From positions 97,219 through 161,218 of the forward strand of contig JACJZH010000010.1 of NCBI GenBank assembly GCA_020635695.1: a stretch of 64,000 nucleotides of DNA, in the 5' to 3' direction. Shown in pieces: positions 28,901-36,809 of the stretch. The notes under the pieces were generated by a model, which was given only the letters and a program-made list of their open reading frames with translations, was not told where the DNA came from and did no database searches. Every line of letters begins with the position of its first letter. Positions within the stretch are counted from its first letter, which is position 1. The DNA is from Flavobacteriales bacterium. GTDB lineage: Bacteria; Bacteroidota; Bacteroidia; Flavobacteriales_F; PHOS-HE28. The position numbers were made by a program, and so were the translations under genes.

Positions 28901-31900
28901 CTTCGGCCACCGGCGGCACCCTGACCTGTGACGTCACCTCGGTGATGCTCATGGGTTCCGGCAACGGGTCCTTCTCCTGGACCGGACCCGGTGGCTTCAC
29001 CAGCTCCGACCAGAACCCCGTGGTGGCCACGGCCGGCACCTACACCCTGACGGTCACCGGTGCCAACGGTTGCACCAGCCAGGCCAGCGCTGATGTGCTC
29101 CTCGATGTGGACGTGCCCGGCGCTTCGGCTACTGGCGGCACCCTGACCTGTGACGTCACCTCGGTGATGCTCATGGGTTCCGGCAACGGGTCCTTCTCCT
29201 GGACCGGACCCGGTGGCTTCACCAGCTCCGACCAGAACCCCGTGGTGGCCACGGCCGGCACCTACACTCTGACGGTCACCGGTGCCAACGGTTGCACCAG
29301 CCAGGCCAGCGCTGATGTGCTCCTCGATGTGGACGTGCCCGGCGCTTCGGCTACTGGCGGCACCCTGACCTGTGACGTCACCTCGGTGATGCTCATGGGT
29401 TCCGGCAACGGGTCCTTCTCCTGGACCGGACCCGGTGGCTTCACCAGCTCCGATCAGAACCCCGTGGTCGCCACCGCAGGCACCTACACCCTGACGGTCA
29501 CCGGCGCCAACGGTTGCACCAGCCAGGCCAGCGCTGATGTGCTCCTCGATGTGGACGTGCCCGGCGCTTCGGCTACTGGCGGCACCCTGACCTGTGACGT
29601 CACCTCGGTGATGCTCATGGGTTCCGGCAACGGGTCCTTCTCCTGGACCGGACCCGGTGGCTTCACCAGCTCCGATCAGAACCCCGTGGTCGCCACCGCA
29701 GGCACCTACACCCTGACGGTCACCGGCGCCAACGGTTGCACCAGCCAGGCCAGCGCTGATGTGCTCCTCGATGTGGACGTGCCCGGCGCTTCGGCTACTG
29801 GCGGCACCCTGACCTGTGACGTCACCTCGGTGATGCTCATGGGTTCCGGCAACGGGTCCTTCTCCTGGACCGGACCCGGTGGCTTCACCAGCTCCGACCA
29901 GAACCCCGTGGTGGCCACGGCCGGCACCTACACTCTGACGGTCACCGGTGCCAACGGTTGCACCAGCCAGGCCAGCGCTGATGTGCTCCTCGATGTGGAC
30001 GTGCCCGGCGCTTCGGCTACTGGCGGCACCCTGACCTGTGACGTCACCTCCGTGATGCTCATGGGCACGGGCAACGGTTCCTACAGCTGGACCGGGCCGG
30101 GTGGCTTCAACTCCTCCGATCAGAACCCCGTGGTCGCCACGGCAGGCATCTACGTGCTCACCGTGACCGGCGCCAACGGCTGCACCAGCACCGCCAACGC
30201 CCTGGTCGATGAGGACCTGACCCTGCCCGGAGCTTCGGCCACCGGTGGCACCCTCACCTGCGATGTCACCTCGGTGATGCTCATGGGCGGTGGCAACGGT
30301 TCCTACAGCTGGACCGGGCCGGGTGGCTTCACCAGCTCCGACCAGAACCCCGTGGTCGCCACGGCAGGCATCTATGTGCTGACCGTGACCGGTGCCAACG
30401 GATGCACCAGCACCGCCAACGCCCTGGTCGATGAGGACCTGGACCTGCCGGGCGCTTCGGCCTCCGGCGGCACCCTCACCTGCGACGTCACCTCGGTGAT
30501 GCTCATGGGCGGCGGCAACGGTTCCTACAGCTGGACCGGGCCGGGTGGCTTCACCAGCTCCGACCAGAACCCCGTGGTCGCCACGGCAGGCACCTACGTG
30601 CTCACCGTGACCGGCGCCAACGGATGCACCAGCCAGGCTTCCGCTGATGTCCTGCTGGATGCCGACGCTCCCGGCGCTTCGGCCACCGGCGGCACCCTGA
30701 CCTGTGACGTCACCTCGGTGATGCTCATGGGTTCCGGCAACGGGTCCTTCTCCTGGACCGGACCCGGTGGCTTCACCAGCTCCGATCAGAACCCCGTGGT
30801 GGCCACGGCAGGCACCTACACCCTGACGGTCACCGGCGCCAACGGTTGCACCAGCCAGGCCAGCGCTGATGTGCTCCTCGATGTGGACGTGCCCGGCGCT
30901 TCGGCTACTGGCGGCACCCTGACCTGTGACGTCACCTCCGTGATGCTCATGGGCACGGGCAACGGTTCCTACAGCTGGACCGGGCCGGGTGGCTTCAACT
31001 CCTCCGACCAGAACCCCGTGGTCACCACGGCAGGCACCTACGTGCTGACCGTGACCGGTGCCAACGGATGCACCAGCACCGCCAACGCCCTGGTCGATGA
31101 GGACCTGGACCTGCCGGGCGCTTCGGCCTCCGGCGGCACCCTCACCTGCGACGTCACCTCGGTGATGCTCATGGGCGGCGGCAACGGTTCCTACAGCTGG
31201 ACCGGGCCGGGTGGCTTCACCAGCTCCGACCAGAACCCCGTGGTCGCCACGGCAGGCACCTACACCCTGACGGTCACCGGTGCCAACGGTTGCACCAGCC
31301 AGGCATCCGCGGATGTCCTGCTGGACGCCGACGCCCCGATTGCCACGGCCATCGGCGGATCGATCGATTGCGACCTGGGAACGTTCCAACTCATCGGTAC
31401 TGCGGACCAGAGCAATGTCAGCTTCAGCTGGACCGGACCCAATGGCTTCCTGAGCACCCAGCAGGACCCCGTGGTTTCTGACACTGGCCTGTACGTGCTC
31501 GTGGTGACCGCCACGAACGGCTGCACGGGCAGCGATTCGGCGCAGGTAAGCAACGACTGTTCGGATTGTCCGCCGTTGATCATTGATTGCGGTCCGGATG
31601 TGACGGTGGAGTGCGGCACCTCACTGCATCCGCTGGACATCGGCCACCCGATCTTCCGCAAGGACCCCGGTTGCCCTGAAGTGTTCGTCAACTGGACCGA
31701 CCAATGGTTCGGCACCTGCCCCTACACGCTGGTCCGCACCTGGACGGCCACCGACAGCCTGGGCCTAGTGGAGACCTGTGTGCAGACGATCACGGTAATC
31801 GACACCCAAGCCCCGGAGCTGCTCTTCGTTCCGGGCGACATCACCGTGAACTGCGATGCCGTTCCTGAGCCCACGGACAACGTGATCGCGAGCGACAACT

Positions 31901-33114
31901 GTAAGGAGTGGATCCCTGTCTCCTTTGTGGAAACGTCGATCCCCGGCAACTGCCCGGGCAGTTACATCCTCGAGCGCACCTGGAGCGCAACGGACGATTG
32001 CGGGAACACGGCTTCCCAGACCCAGGTGATCACCGTCCAGGACATCCTGCCGCCGCAATTGATGGGTGTTCCCCAGGACACGACCGTTCAGTGCCAAGAA
32101 ATGCCGCCACCTGCGCCCATATGGGCAGTGGACGCCTGCGACCTGAACGTGAGCGTGCAGTTCAATGAGCAGATCAACCCGGGTCAATGCGCTGGCAGCT
32201 ACACGGTGGTCCGCACCTGGGCCGCGACCGACGCTTGCGGGAACACCGCGGTGGCCGTTCAACTCGTCCTCGTGATCGACACCACTCCGCCCAACATTGT
32301 GGGGGTGCCTGGGGATGTCACCGTGGAATGCAATTCCGTGCCCCCTGCGGACCACGTTCTTTGGGCCACGGACAACTGCAAGCAGCCATGGACCGTGGTC
32401 TCCCAGGACAGCATCGTGCCCGGTGCTTGTGAGGGTGCCTACACCATCCTCCGCATTTGGAGCACCGCTGACGACTGTGGCAACGCCACCACGGCCACCC
32501 AGATGATCACCGTGGTGGACAATACGCCGCCCACCATCGTGGGGGTGCCTGATGATGTGACCGTATCCTGCGACAGCGTGCCACCGGCGGACCAGGTCCT
32601 TTGGGCTGAGGACAACTGCAAACAGCCCTGGACGGTGGTCTCCCAGGACAGCATCGTACCCGGCAACGGGGCGTGCTTCTACACGATCCTCAGAACATGG
32701 GCAACGGCCGATGACTGTGGCAATACCGTGAGCGCCATGCAGGTGATCACCGTGATCGACACGGAACTTCCCGCCTTGGACGACACGGTCGATGGGACAT
32801 TGGGAACGAGTGATAATGAAGCCCAGACCACGGGTATCAGCGACCTGGAAGCGGGCGATGTGCAGGTGCAGGCCTTCCCTAACCCCTTCCGTGAGAACTG
32901 CACCATCGTATTCACCCCAACAGCGGCGGCGAACGCCCTCCTGCAGGTACTCGATGTCCGTGGGCGGATCGTGGGCGAGCTATTGCAAAGCCCCGTGCAG
33001 GCCGGGGTCACCTACCGGGTGCCCTTCGATGCGGCGGGGATGTCGGCGGGCACGTACACCTACCGACTGATCTTGGACCAGCAACTGCTGACCGGCAGGA
33101 TCATGCTGAACTGA
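22918..33114 (+). CDS. Giant T9SS-secreted repeat adhesin (SBBP/SprB/Ig-like/HYR-like)
   Basis: Start ATG 22918 gives 3,398 residues, with a signal peptide ending near LLLPQLVLGQ. Approximate domain order: DUF7948-like region with QLEFVENNGQF (49-275), beta-propeller SBBP-type repeats (277-750), an Ig-like unit (761-870) and SprB-type repeats (871-1015). Two diverged Ig-like units follow (1019-1179), then 22 near-identical 74-residue units (1180-2807), one more diverged unit (2808-2881), about five HYR-like modules with DDCGNTAS-type motifs (2882-3284) and a type A T9SS sorting domain (FPNPF...GTYTYRLIL, from about 3317). Each 74-residue unit keeps two cysteines (LTCDV and NGCTS), possibly a disulfide. 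By family it should be exported across the outer membrane and anchored on the surface, acting in adhesion or gliding. Ligand unknown. Confidence 0.92.
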   Translation: MEHITRLLKWPREWSRWLMLLLPQLVLGQFSDHAHDHELDELLHHHEQQLEFVENNGQFGDRVRYRLDLPHGQAVATPEGMVISMFDPASVAQRQREGILIEQEVQRGLPMRDLTWRQRGHAWLMRPVGASPRMRVEGRHAHRGTSNFFLGDRQAMDVTSYQEVWYRDVYPGIDLRYYPAEDGSLEYDLLCNAGSDPNDIALAFDGIEGLRLNAEGELVLPTLLGEVSFPAPYVYQQVRGREVEVPSTYRIDEEGRLRFTLGDHDATIPLVIDPIALRWATWVNTASTGDNHGHCIWVDPNDGAIYVVARVVGTTDQITPGAFDVTANGNLEIIIGKYLEPATIGGSGTRVWQTYVGGNGDDNPYAMEQGPDGNLYITGQTTSTNFPLLGGPDFSGPSIDQQGQSGVDVFVLKINTAGTSIKASVIGGNGTDNNFDVRLAANNDVFVCGSTTSTNLATLNPGTGASNTNNGSNDVLVFRLGQDLSSLVWMENYGGSGSDVGSIMLHDLVSGDLFVGGNTSSNNFPLLNARQSSRGGSSAGFIQRRLGATGGALWSSYFSSSSGDDANLLCMAFNNDRTEIYFGGVTEGLNSANITTGVYDTGHNGSNDFYVAHMDIDQNFIAGTYIGGSGNEVNMMGLNTDQNDDVYVFGYTGSGNFPTSAAPDVPLQTSNNGGDDKVFLKLESDLASLEFSTYYGGSQDDYDPVGERGIKFSNCRIYTIVTSESNNIPLTQGALNTTKNSSSSIYEPGLVVWANPPDLLGNTITGNQTVCAGDVPTDITGSEPAYVLPTIVRNNAASSYPSLGSAATYQWQISTDSLTWNDIPGATAQDLPGALVGPLTQKTFIRRIIGGDACILAGAADQVVTVRIIGVTAQVTNVTCNGANNGSITAQSDGQPPFSYQWSSGQTTQTITGLTPGNYTVTVTDGSGCQASGTFQVNEPPLLTASVNVVDATCNTSNGSASTSVAGGTPPYIYQWSNGSSGSSISGVPGGAYSVTITDQLGCSITLPTNIGNTGLPGADAGPSIEITCLNGPAVQLSGSSPTNGVSFAWTASNGGNIVSGANTATPEVNAPGTYTLTVTNDQSGCTSSDQVVVTEDTDLPDASASVSGILTCAVTSVQVNGASTTAGVSFSWTGPGGFNSSDQNPVVTTAGTYVLTVTGANGCTSTANALVDEDLTLPGASATGGTLTCDVTSVMLMGGGNGSYSWTGPGGFTSSDQNPVVATAGIYVLTVTGANGCTSTANALVDEDLDLPGASASGGTLTCDVTSVMLMGTGNGSFSWTGPGGFTSSDQNPVVATAGTYTLTVTGANGCTSQASADVLLDADAPGASATGGTLTCDVTSVMLMGSGNGSFSWTGPGGFTSSDQNPVVATAGTYTLTVTGANGCTSQASADVLLDVDVPGASATGGTLTCDVTSVMLMGSGNGSFSWTGPGGFTSSDQNPVVATAGTYVLTVTGANGCTSTANALVDEDLTLPGASATGGTLTCDVTSVMLMGTGNGSFSWTGPGGFTSSDQNPVVATAGTYTLTVTGANGCTSQASADVLLDVDVPGASATGGTLTCDVTSVMLMGSGNGSFSWTGPGGFTSSDQNPVVATAGTYTLTVTGANGCTSQASADVLLDVDVPGASATGGTLTCDVTSVMLMGSGNGSFSWTGPGGFTSSDQNPVVATAGTYTLTVTGANGCTSQASADVLLDVDVPGASATGGTLTCDVTSVMLMGSGNGSFSWTGPGGFTSSDQNPVVATAGTYTLTVTGANGCTSQASADVLLDVDVPGASATGGTLTCDVTSVMLMGSGNGSFSWTGPGGFTSSDQNPVVATAGTYTLTVTGANGCTSQASADVLLDVDVPGASATGGTLTCDVTSVMLMGSGNGSFSWTGPGGFTSSDQNPVVATAGTYTLTVTGANGCTSQASADVLLDVDVPGASATGGTLTCDVTSVMLTGSGNGSFSWTGPGGFNSSDQNPVVATAGTYVLTVTGANGCTSQASADVLLNADAPGASATGGTLTCDVTSVMLMGSGNGSFSWTGPGGFTSSDQNPVVATAGTYTLTVTGANGCTSQASADVLLDVDVPGASATGGTLTCDVTSVMLMGSGNGSFSWTGPGGFTSSDQNPVVATAGTYTLTVTGANGCTSQASADVLLDVDVPGASATGGTLTCDVTSVMLMGSGNGSFSWTGPGGFTSSDQNPVVATAGTYTLTVTGANGCTSQASADVLLDVDVPGASATGGTLTCDVTSVMLMGSGNGSFSWTGPGGFTSSDQNPVVATAGTYTLTVTGANGCTSQASADVLLDVDVPGASATGGTLTCDVTSVMLMGSGNGSFSWTGPGGFTSSDQNPVVATAGTYTLTVTGANGCTSQASADVLLDVDVPGASATGGTLTCDVTSVMLMGTGNGSYSWTGPGGFNSSDQNPVVATAGIYVLTVTGANGCTSTANALVDEDLTLPGASATGGTLTCDVTSVMLMGGGNGSYSWTGPGGFTSSDQNPVVATAGIYVLTVTGANGCTSTANALVDEDLDLPGASASGGTLTCDVTSVMLMGGGNGSYSWTGPGGFTSSDQNPVVATAGTYVLTVTGANGCTSQASADVLLDADAPGASATGGTLTCDVTSVMLMGSGNGSFSWTGPGGFTSSDQNPVVATAGTYTLTVTGANGCTSQASADVLLDVDVPGASATGGTLTCDVTSVMLMGTGNGSYSWTGPGGFNSSDQNPVVTTAGTYVLTVTGANGCTSTANALVDEDLDLPGASASGGTLTCDVTSVMLMGGGNGSYSWTGPGGFTSSDQNPVVATAGTYTLTVTGANGCTSQASADVLLDADAPIATAIGGSIDCDLGTFQLIGTADQSNVSFSWTGPNGFLSTQQDPVVSDTGLYVLVVTATNGCTGSDSAQVSNDCSDCPPLIIDCGPDVTVECGTSLHPLDIGHPIFRKDPGCPEVFVNWTDQWFGTCPYTLVRTWTATDSLGLVETCVQTITVIDTQAPELLFVPGDITVNCDAVPEPTDNVIASDNCKEWIPVSFVETSIPGNCPGSYILERTWSATDDCGNTASQTQVITVQDILPPQLMGVPQDTTVQCQEMPPPAPIWAVDACDLNVSVQFNEQINPGQCAGSYTVVRTWAATDACGNTAVAVQLVLVIDTTPPNIVGVPGDVTVECNSVPPADHVLWATDNCKQPWTVVSQDSIVPGACEGAYTILRIWSTADDCGNATTATQMITVVDNTPPTIVGVPDDVTVSCDSVPPADQVLWAEDNCKQPWTVVSQDSIVPGNGACFYTILRTWATADDCGNTVSAMQVITVIDTELPALDDTVDGTLGTSDNEAQTTGISDLEAGDVQVQAFPNPFRENCTIVFTPTAAANALLQVLDVRGRIVGELLQSPVQAGVTYRVPFDAAGMSAGTYTYRLILDQQLLTGRIMLN
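26455..31338 (+). repeat. 22 tandem 222-bp units inside the adhesin gene
   Basis: The array is 4,884 bp, exactly 22 x 222 bp, with no insertion or deletion. Each unit begins GGCGCTTCGGCC or a close variant and encodes 74 residues. Variable positions cluster at the MG(S/T/G)GNGS(F/Y) site and at the linker (LLDVDVP, LVDEDLTLP, LVDEDLDLP, LLDADAP). DNA identity between neighbours is very high even at silent sites, so expansion or gene conversion is recent. Confidence 0.95.
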
Positions 33115-33120
33115 GCGGTA

Positions 33121-33149
33121 GCCGGGTGCGCCATTCGGGCGCACCCGGC
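33121..33149 (+). terminator. Hairpin after the giant adhesin gene
   Basis: GCCGGGTGCGCC (33121-33132) and GGCGCACCCGGC (33138-33149) form a perfect 12-bp stem with loop ATTCG, 6 bp after the stop. No T tract follows, so it may protect the 3-prime end or terminate inefficiently. Confidence 0.5.
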
Positions 33150-33185
33150 ACCCATACCATCATCCGAACCAGAAACTGAAGAACG

Positions 33186-33365
33186 ATGCTGAACAGCACC
33201 ATCCGCAAGGCCAGGACCGATCTGGCCGACATGAAGTGGTTATTTTTCTTCCTCGGACTCGTGGCGCTGCTGGCGATAGCCACCGTGATCGATCCCGGGG
33301 TCTCCATTCCGGCCACCGGAGCGGAGCAGTTCCTGGAAGCGATCCCTGCGGTGCCGGAGGCTTGA
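33186..33365 (+). CDS. Small single-span membrane protein (59 aa)
   Basis: The frame encodes 59 residues starting MLNSTIRKARTDLADMKW. A single hydrophobic helix (WLFFFLGLVALLAIATVID, about residues 18-36) is preceded by basic residues, so an N-in orientation is likely. A short polar tail (PAVPEA) ends the protein. It lies between the adhesin terminator and rarA. No family recognised. It may be a genuine small membrane peptide or an unexpressed ORF. Confidence 0.45.
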   Translation: MLNSTIRKARTDLADMKWLFFFLGLVALLAIATVIDPGVSIPATGAEQFLEAIPAVPEA

Positions 33366-33394
33366 TACGAAGGACGGCCACCCGCCTACCTTCG
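33362..33394 (+). promoter_or_regulatory. Putative rarA promoter, close to leaderless
   Basis: TTGA at 33362-33365, 21 bp, then TACCTTCG at 33387-33394. Only 4 nt separate the -7-like element from the rarA ATG at 33399, so the mRNA would start at or next to the start codon. Confidence 0.48.
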
Positions 33395-33398
33395 CGGG

Positions 33399-34676
33399 AT
33401 GGATCACGCCCCGCTGGCCGAACGGATGCGTCCACGTGAGCTGGACGAGGTCGTTGGCCAGGAACACCTGGTGGGGCCCGATGGCATCCTGCGGAAGGCC
33501 CTGGCCTCGGGCATGCTTCCCAGCATGATCCTTTGGGGGCCGCCCGGCGTGGGCAAGACCACGCTGGCCCGGCTCATCGCGGAACGTCTCAAGCGCCCCT
33601 TCCATACGCTCAGTGCGATCAGTTCGGGCGTGAAGGACGTGCGCGAAGTGATCGCCAAGGCGGGCGGAGCGGGTCTGTTCAGCACCAGCGCGATCCTGTT
33701 CATCGACGAGATCCACCGCTTCAGCAAGGCGCAGCAGGACAGCCTGCTCGGGGCCGTGGAACAGGGCACCATCACGCTGATCGGCGCCACCACCGAGAAC
33801 CCCAGCTTTGAGGTGATCGGTGCGCTCCTTTCCCGCTGTCAGGTCTACACCCTGGAACCGCTCACCGAGGACCTGCTCCTGGCCCTGCTTGAACGGGCCA
33901 TGCAGGAGGACGCCCAACTGAAGGGACGGACCATCCACCTGCAGGAGACCGCTGCCCTGATGCGCGCCAGCGGTGGGGACGCCCGCCGCCTGTTGAACAC
34001 CTTCGAACTGTGCATCAAGGCCGCGGGCCCCGGTGAAGTGACCATCACCGACGACCTGGTGAAGGAAGTGGTCCAGGGACCTGCCGCCCGCTACGACAAG
34101 CAGGGGGAGCAACACTACGACATCGTCTCCGCCTTCATCAAGAGCCTGCGCGGCAGCGACCCGCACGCGGCCGTGTACTGGCTGGCCCGCATGGTGGAGG
34201 GCGGCGAGGATCCCCTGTTCATCGCCAGGCGCATGGTGATCCTGGCCAGCGAGGACATCGGCAACGCCAATCCGAACGCCCTTCTCATGGCCACCACCAG
34301 CATGCAGGCCGCCCAGTTGATCGGTTGGCCCGAAAGCCGCATCATCCTGAGCCAGTGCGCCATCTACCTGGCCACCTCGCCCAAGAGCAACAGCTCCTAC
34401 CTCGCGATCGGCAAGGCCCAGCAACTGGTGCACGAGACCGGTGACCTGCCCGTACCGCTGCACCTGCGCAATGCGCCCACCAAGCTGATGAAGGACATCG
34501 GATACGGCAAGGGCTATGGCTACAGCCATGAGGGTCAGGGCAATTTCCTGGAACAGGAATTCCTGCCCGAAGCGCTGAGCGGCACCGCCATCTATGAGCC
34601 TGGGAACAACCCCAGGGAAAAGGAGCATGCCGCCCTGCTCAGGCGGCTTTGGGGGGATCGCTATACGCAGGACTGA
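33399..34676 (+). CDS. rarA: Replication-associated recombination protein A (AAA+ ATPase, RarA/MgsA)
   Basis: 425 residues. Walker A is GPPGVGKTT at 47-55 and Walker B is in [11 protein letters not shown]; sensor 1 is in TLIGATTENPSF. The C-terminal half (the MgsA AAA+ oligomerisation and tail domains) contains YDIVSAFIKSLRGSDPHAAV and RNAPTKLMKDIGYGKGYGY, which are RarA hallmarks. RarA is related to the clamp loader and acts at stalled forks and single-strand gaps in the cytoplasm. Length is normal. The downstream gene converges with 3 bp between stops. Confidence 0.95.
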   Translation: MDHAPLAERMRPRELDEVVGQEHLVGPDGILRKALASGMLPSMILWGPPGVGKTTLARLIAERLKRPFHTLSAISSGVKDVREVIAKAGGAGLFSTSAILFIDEIHRFSKAQQDSLLGAVEQGTITLIGATTENPSFEVIGALLSRCQVYTLEPLTEDLLLALLERAMQEDAQLKGRTIHLQETAALMRASGGDARRLLNTFELCIKAAGPGEVTITDDLVKEVVQGPAARYDKQGEQHYDIVSAFIKSLRGSDPHAAVYWLARMVEGGEDPLFIARRMVILASEDIGNANPNALLMATTSMQAAQLIGWPESRIILSQCAIYLATSPKSNSSYLAIGKAQQLVHETGDLPVPLHLRNAPTKLMKDIGYGKGYGYSHEGQGNFLEQEFLPEALSGTAIYEPGNNPREKEHAALLRRLWGDRYTQD

Positions 34677-34679
34677 CCT

Positions 34680-35126
34680 TCAGGCACGCTCGTGCTCCAG
34701 GAAGGCCCGGTGCATGTCGTAGATGATCCCCAGGCTCACCATGAGCCCGCCGAGCGCCTGCTCCAGCATCTGCCACAGGATGTCCACCACGATGTGCATC
34801 ATCTGGTGGCCCGCGAAGGAGACTCCCAGGATGAACACGAGCAGGTAGACCACGAAGCCCACCACCGCTCCCACCAACATGCTGTTCAACGGGAATGCCC
34901 GCTTCAGGGAGATCCACTCATGCCGGATGGCCTCGTGGACCAGCACGGTGATCACCAACCCGACCACCAGGTAGACCAACCCGGAAAGACCCAGGTACAG
35001 GCCGAGCGGCACCTTCAACTCCTGCAGGTCCCGCAGCAGGAGACCGTGCCAGAGATAGGACAGGCCGAACATGACGATCGCCGAGATCAGCCAGGGAAGC
35101 AGGTAGCGCCGGGAGAACAGGAACAT
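34680..35126 (-). CDS. Multi-pass membrane protein of unknown function
   Basis: Start ATG 35126 (MFLFSRRYLLPWLISAIVMF) gives 148 residues; an earlier ATG at 35165 adds 13 without support. Four predicted membrane segments are visible, including YLGLSGLVYLVVGLVITVLV and NSMLVGAVVGFVVYLLVFIL, with conserved-looking HEW and HQMMHIVVD histidines. No family is recognised with confidence. It converges on rarA and diverges from the lipoprotein gene at 35214. Confidence 0.7.
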   Translation of the reverse strand: MFLFSRRYLLPWLISAIVMFGLSYLWHGLLLRDLQELKVPLGLYLGLSGLVYLVVGLVITVLVHEAIRHEWISLKRAFPLNSMLVGAVVGFVVYLLVFILGVSFAGHQMMHIVVDILWQMLEQALGGLMVSLGIIYDMHRAFLEHERA

Positions 35127-35213
35127 CGTCACCGGGCAAGTTAATCGCGGCACTCGATCCCCCACATGAGGATCGTTCGAGCGGAAGTACCTTGCCCATC
35201 AGAAAACGAAGGG

Positions 35214-36809
35214 ATGTCCACCCGGGTTGCCTCTGCCGGCCTCATGGCCGTTCTGTTGCTCACCGGCTGCCGGCGCGAGACCGAGCCACCGCAGTGGGAC
35301 GTGGACCTGCTGGGCCCGTTGATCAGCTCCACCTTCACGGTGCAGGACCTCAGTGATGGAGGCGAGTTCACCAGCGATGCGGACGGGAACCTGAGCGTGC
35401 GGTACACCTCGGAGCTCTTCGCCCTCAGGCTGGACACCGTGTACGACGTGCCGGACACCAGCTTCATCTACCGCTACGGCCTGCCGTTCCCCGGTCCGTT
35501 CAACGTGCCGCAGAACACGGTCTTCTACGATCAGACGGACGTGACCCGCTTCGACCTGAACGACCTGCAGCTCAACACCCTGTGGGTACGGTCGGGAACG
35601 CTGGGCGTCACCCTCACCAGCGCGGTTCCGGGCGACTGCATCGGGCGTTTCGGATTGCCGGCGGCCCTGCTGAATGGCACCCCGTTCCAGGTGGAACTTC
35701 CAGTGGCCGCCGGTACACCGTCCGACCCCTCCCAGGCTTTCGGACAGTATCCGCTGAACGGTCACCGGATCGATCTCCGGGGACCAGGGTTCAATGAGGT
35801 GAACACGCTTTCCACGGCGATCCAGGTGCGCACGGCGCAGGGCATCGGCACCACGGTGCTCACCGACCAGGACAGCCTGATCGCCGAGATCGCCTACGCC
35901 GGCATCGTGGCCGACTACGCCCGGGGCTACTTCGGGCAGCCGGCCTTCAGCGTGGGCCCCAGTACCGAGCCGCTGAACATCTTCTCCGAACTGCAGGCCG
36001 GCAGCTTCGACCTCGAAAGCTCCACGGCGCGGCTCGTCATCACCAACGGCATCGGTGCCGATGTGCAGGCCTTCATCCAGCAACTCGAGGTCTCCAACAC
36101 GGGTTCCGGCCAGTCGCTGTCCCTGCAGCATGCGCTCCTTGGCGGGCCTGTGAACGTGTCCCGTGCCGTGGACCTGAACGGCGGCTTCCAGACCACGACC
36201 TACACGGCCGTGATGGACGACGGCAACTCCAACTTCACCGAGCTGCTGGAGCTGATCCCCGATCAGGTGAGCTACGCCGCGGACCTGCAGGTGAACCCGC
36301 TGGGCGACATCAGCAACGGGAACGATTTCTTTTACTACGACAGCGAACTCCGGGCCGAACTGGTCGTGGACGTGCCCCTGCGCCTGATCGCCACCGGGAT
36401 CACCCTGGAGAGCACCTTCGACCCCGACCTGCCGGGCACCAGCGAAGGGCACGGCCTGCAGGAGGGCGAGCTGAAGCTCTTCGCGGACAACGGCTTTCCG
36501 TTCGAGGGCACCATCCAACTGGAGATCGTGGACCCGGACGGCAACCTGTTGGACGTGCTGCCCGTCACCGGGACCGTGGCTCCTGCCCTGCTTGGGCCCG
36601 ACCTCCTGGTGCAGCAGCGCGTGGCGTCCGAATTGCATGCCCATGTGAGCCCCGCCCAGACCGACCTCCTGTACCAGGGCACACGCGTCCGGGTCCGCAT
36701 CATCTTCAGCACCTCCGACCAATCCCAGCACCTCACCCTGCTGGACAGCTATGCGCTGGACCTGCAGATCACGCTGGGCGCCAATTACATCGTGAACGGC
36801 GATGAGTAG
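35214..36809 (+). CDS. Predicted lipoprotein, beta-sandwich-like, unknown function
   Basis: Start ATG 35214 gives 531 residues. The signal peptide ends in a lipobox, AVLLLTGC, so it is probably lipid-anchored. The mature part is rich in short hydrophobic beta-type strands and reads like a repeated beta-sandwich; LRAELVVDVPLRLIATGITL near the C-terminal third is typical. No catalytic motif is seen. It overlaps by 8 bp the DUF5723-like outer-membrane gene, so the two are probably cotranslated and act together at the outer membrane. Confidence 0.7.
   Translation: MSTRVASAGLMAVLLLTGCRRETEPPQWDVDLLGPLISSTFTVQDLSDGGEFTSDADGNLSVRYTSELFALRLDTVYDVPDTSFIYRYGLPFPGPFNVPQNTVFYDQTDVTRFDLNDLQLNTLWVRSGTLGVTLTSAVPGDCIGRFGLPAALLNGTPFQVELPVAAGTPSDPSQAFGQYPLNGHRIDLRGPGFNEVNTLSTAIQVRTAQGIGTTVLTDQDSLIAEIAYAGIVADYARGYFGQPAFSVGPSTEPLNIFSELQAGSFDLESSTARLVITNGIGADVQAFIQQLEVSNTGSGQSLSLQHALLGGPVNVSRAVDLNGGFQTTTYTAVMDDGNSNFTELLELIPDQVSYAADLQVNPLGDISNGNDFFYYDSELRAELVVDVPLRLIATGITLESTFDPDLPGTSEGHGLQEGELKLFADNGFPFEGTIQLEIVDPDGNLLDVLPVTGTVAPALLGPDLLVQQRVASELHAHVSPAQTDLLYQGTRVRVRIIFSTSDQSQHLTLLDSYALDLQITLGANYIVNGDE

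Noticed and set aside
26455..31338. CRISPR-like regular repeats
   Set aside because: Units are 222 bp, directly adjoining, in frame and protein-coding; there are no variable spacers and no cas genes.
26038..31389. A 1,783-codon open frame on the minus strand opposite the adhesin repeats
   Set aside because: The 222-bp unit is divisible by three, so one antisense frame lacking a stop in a single unit stays open over the whole array. It has no start context, no known domains and is fully explained by the sense gene.
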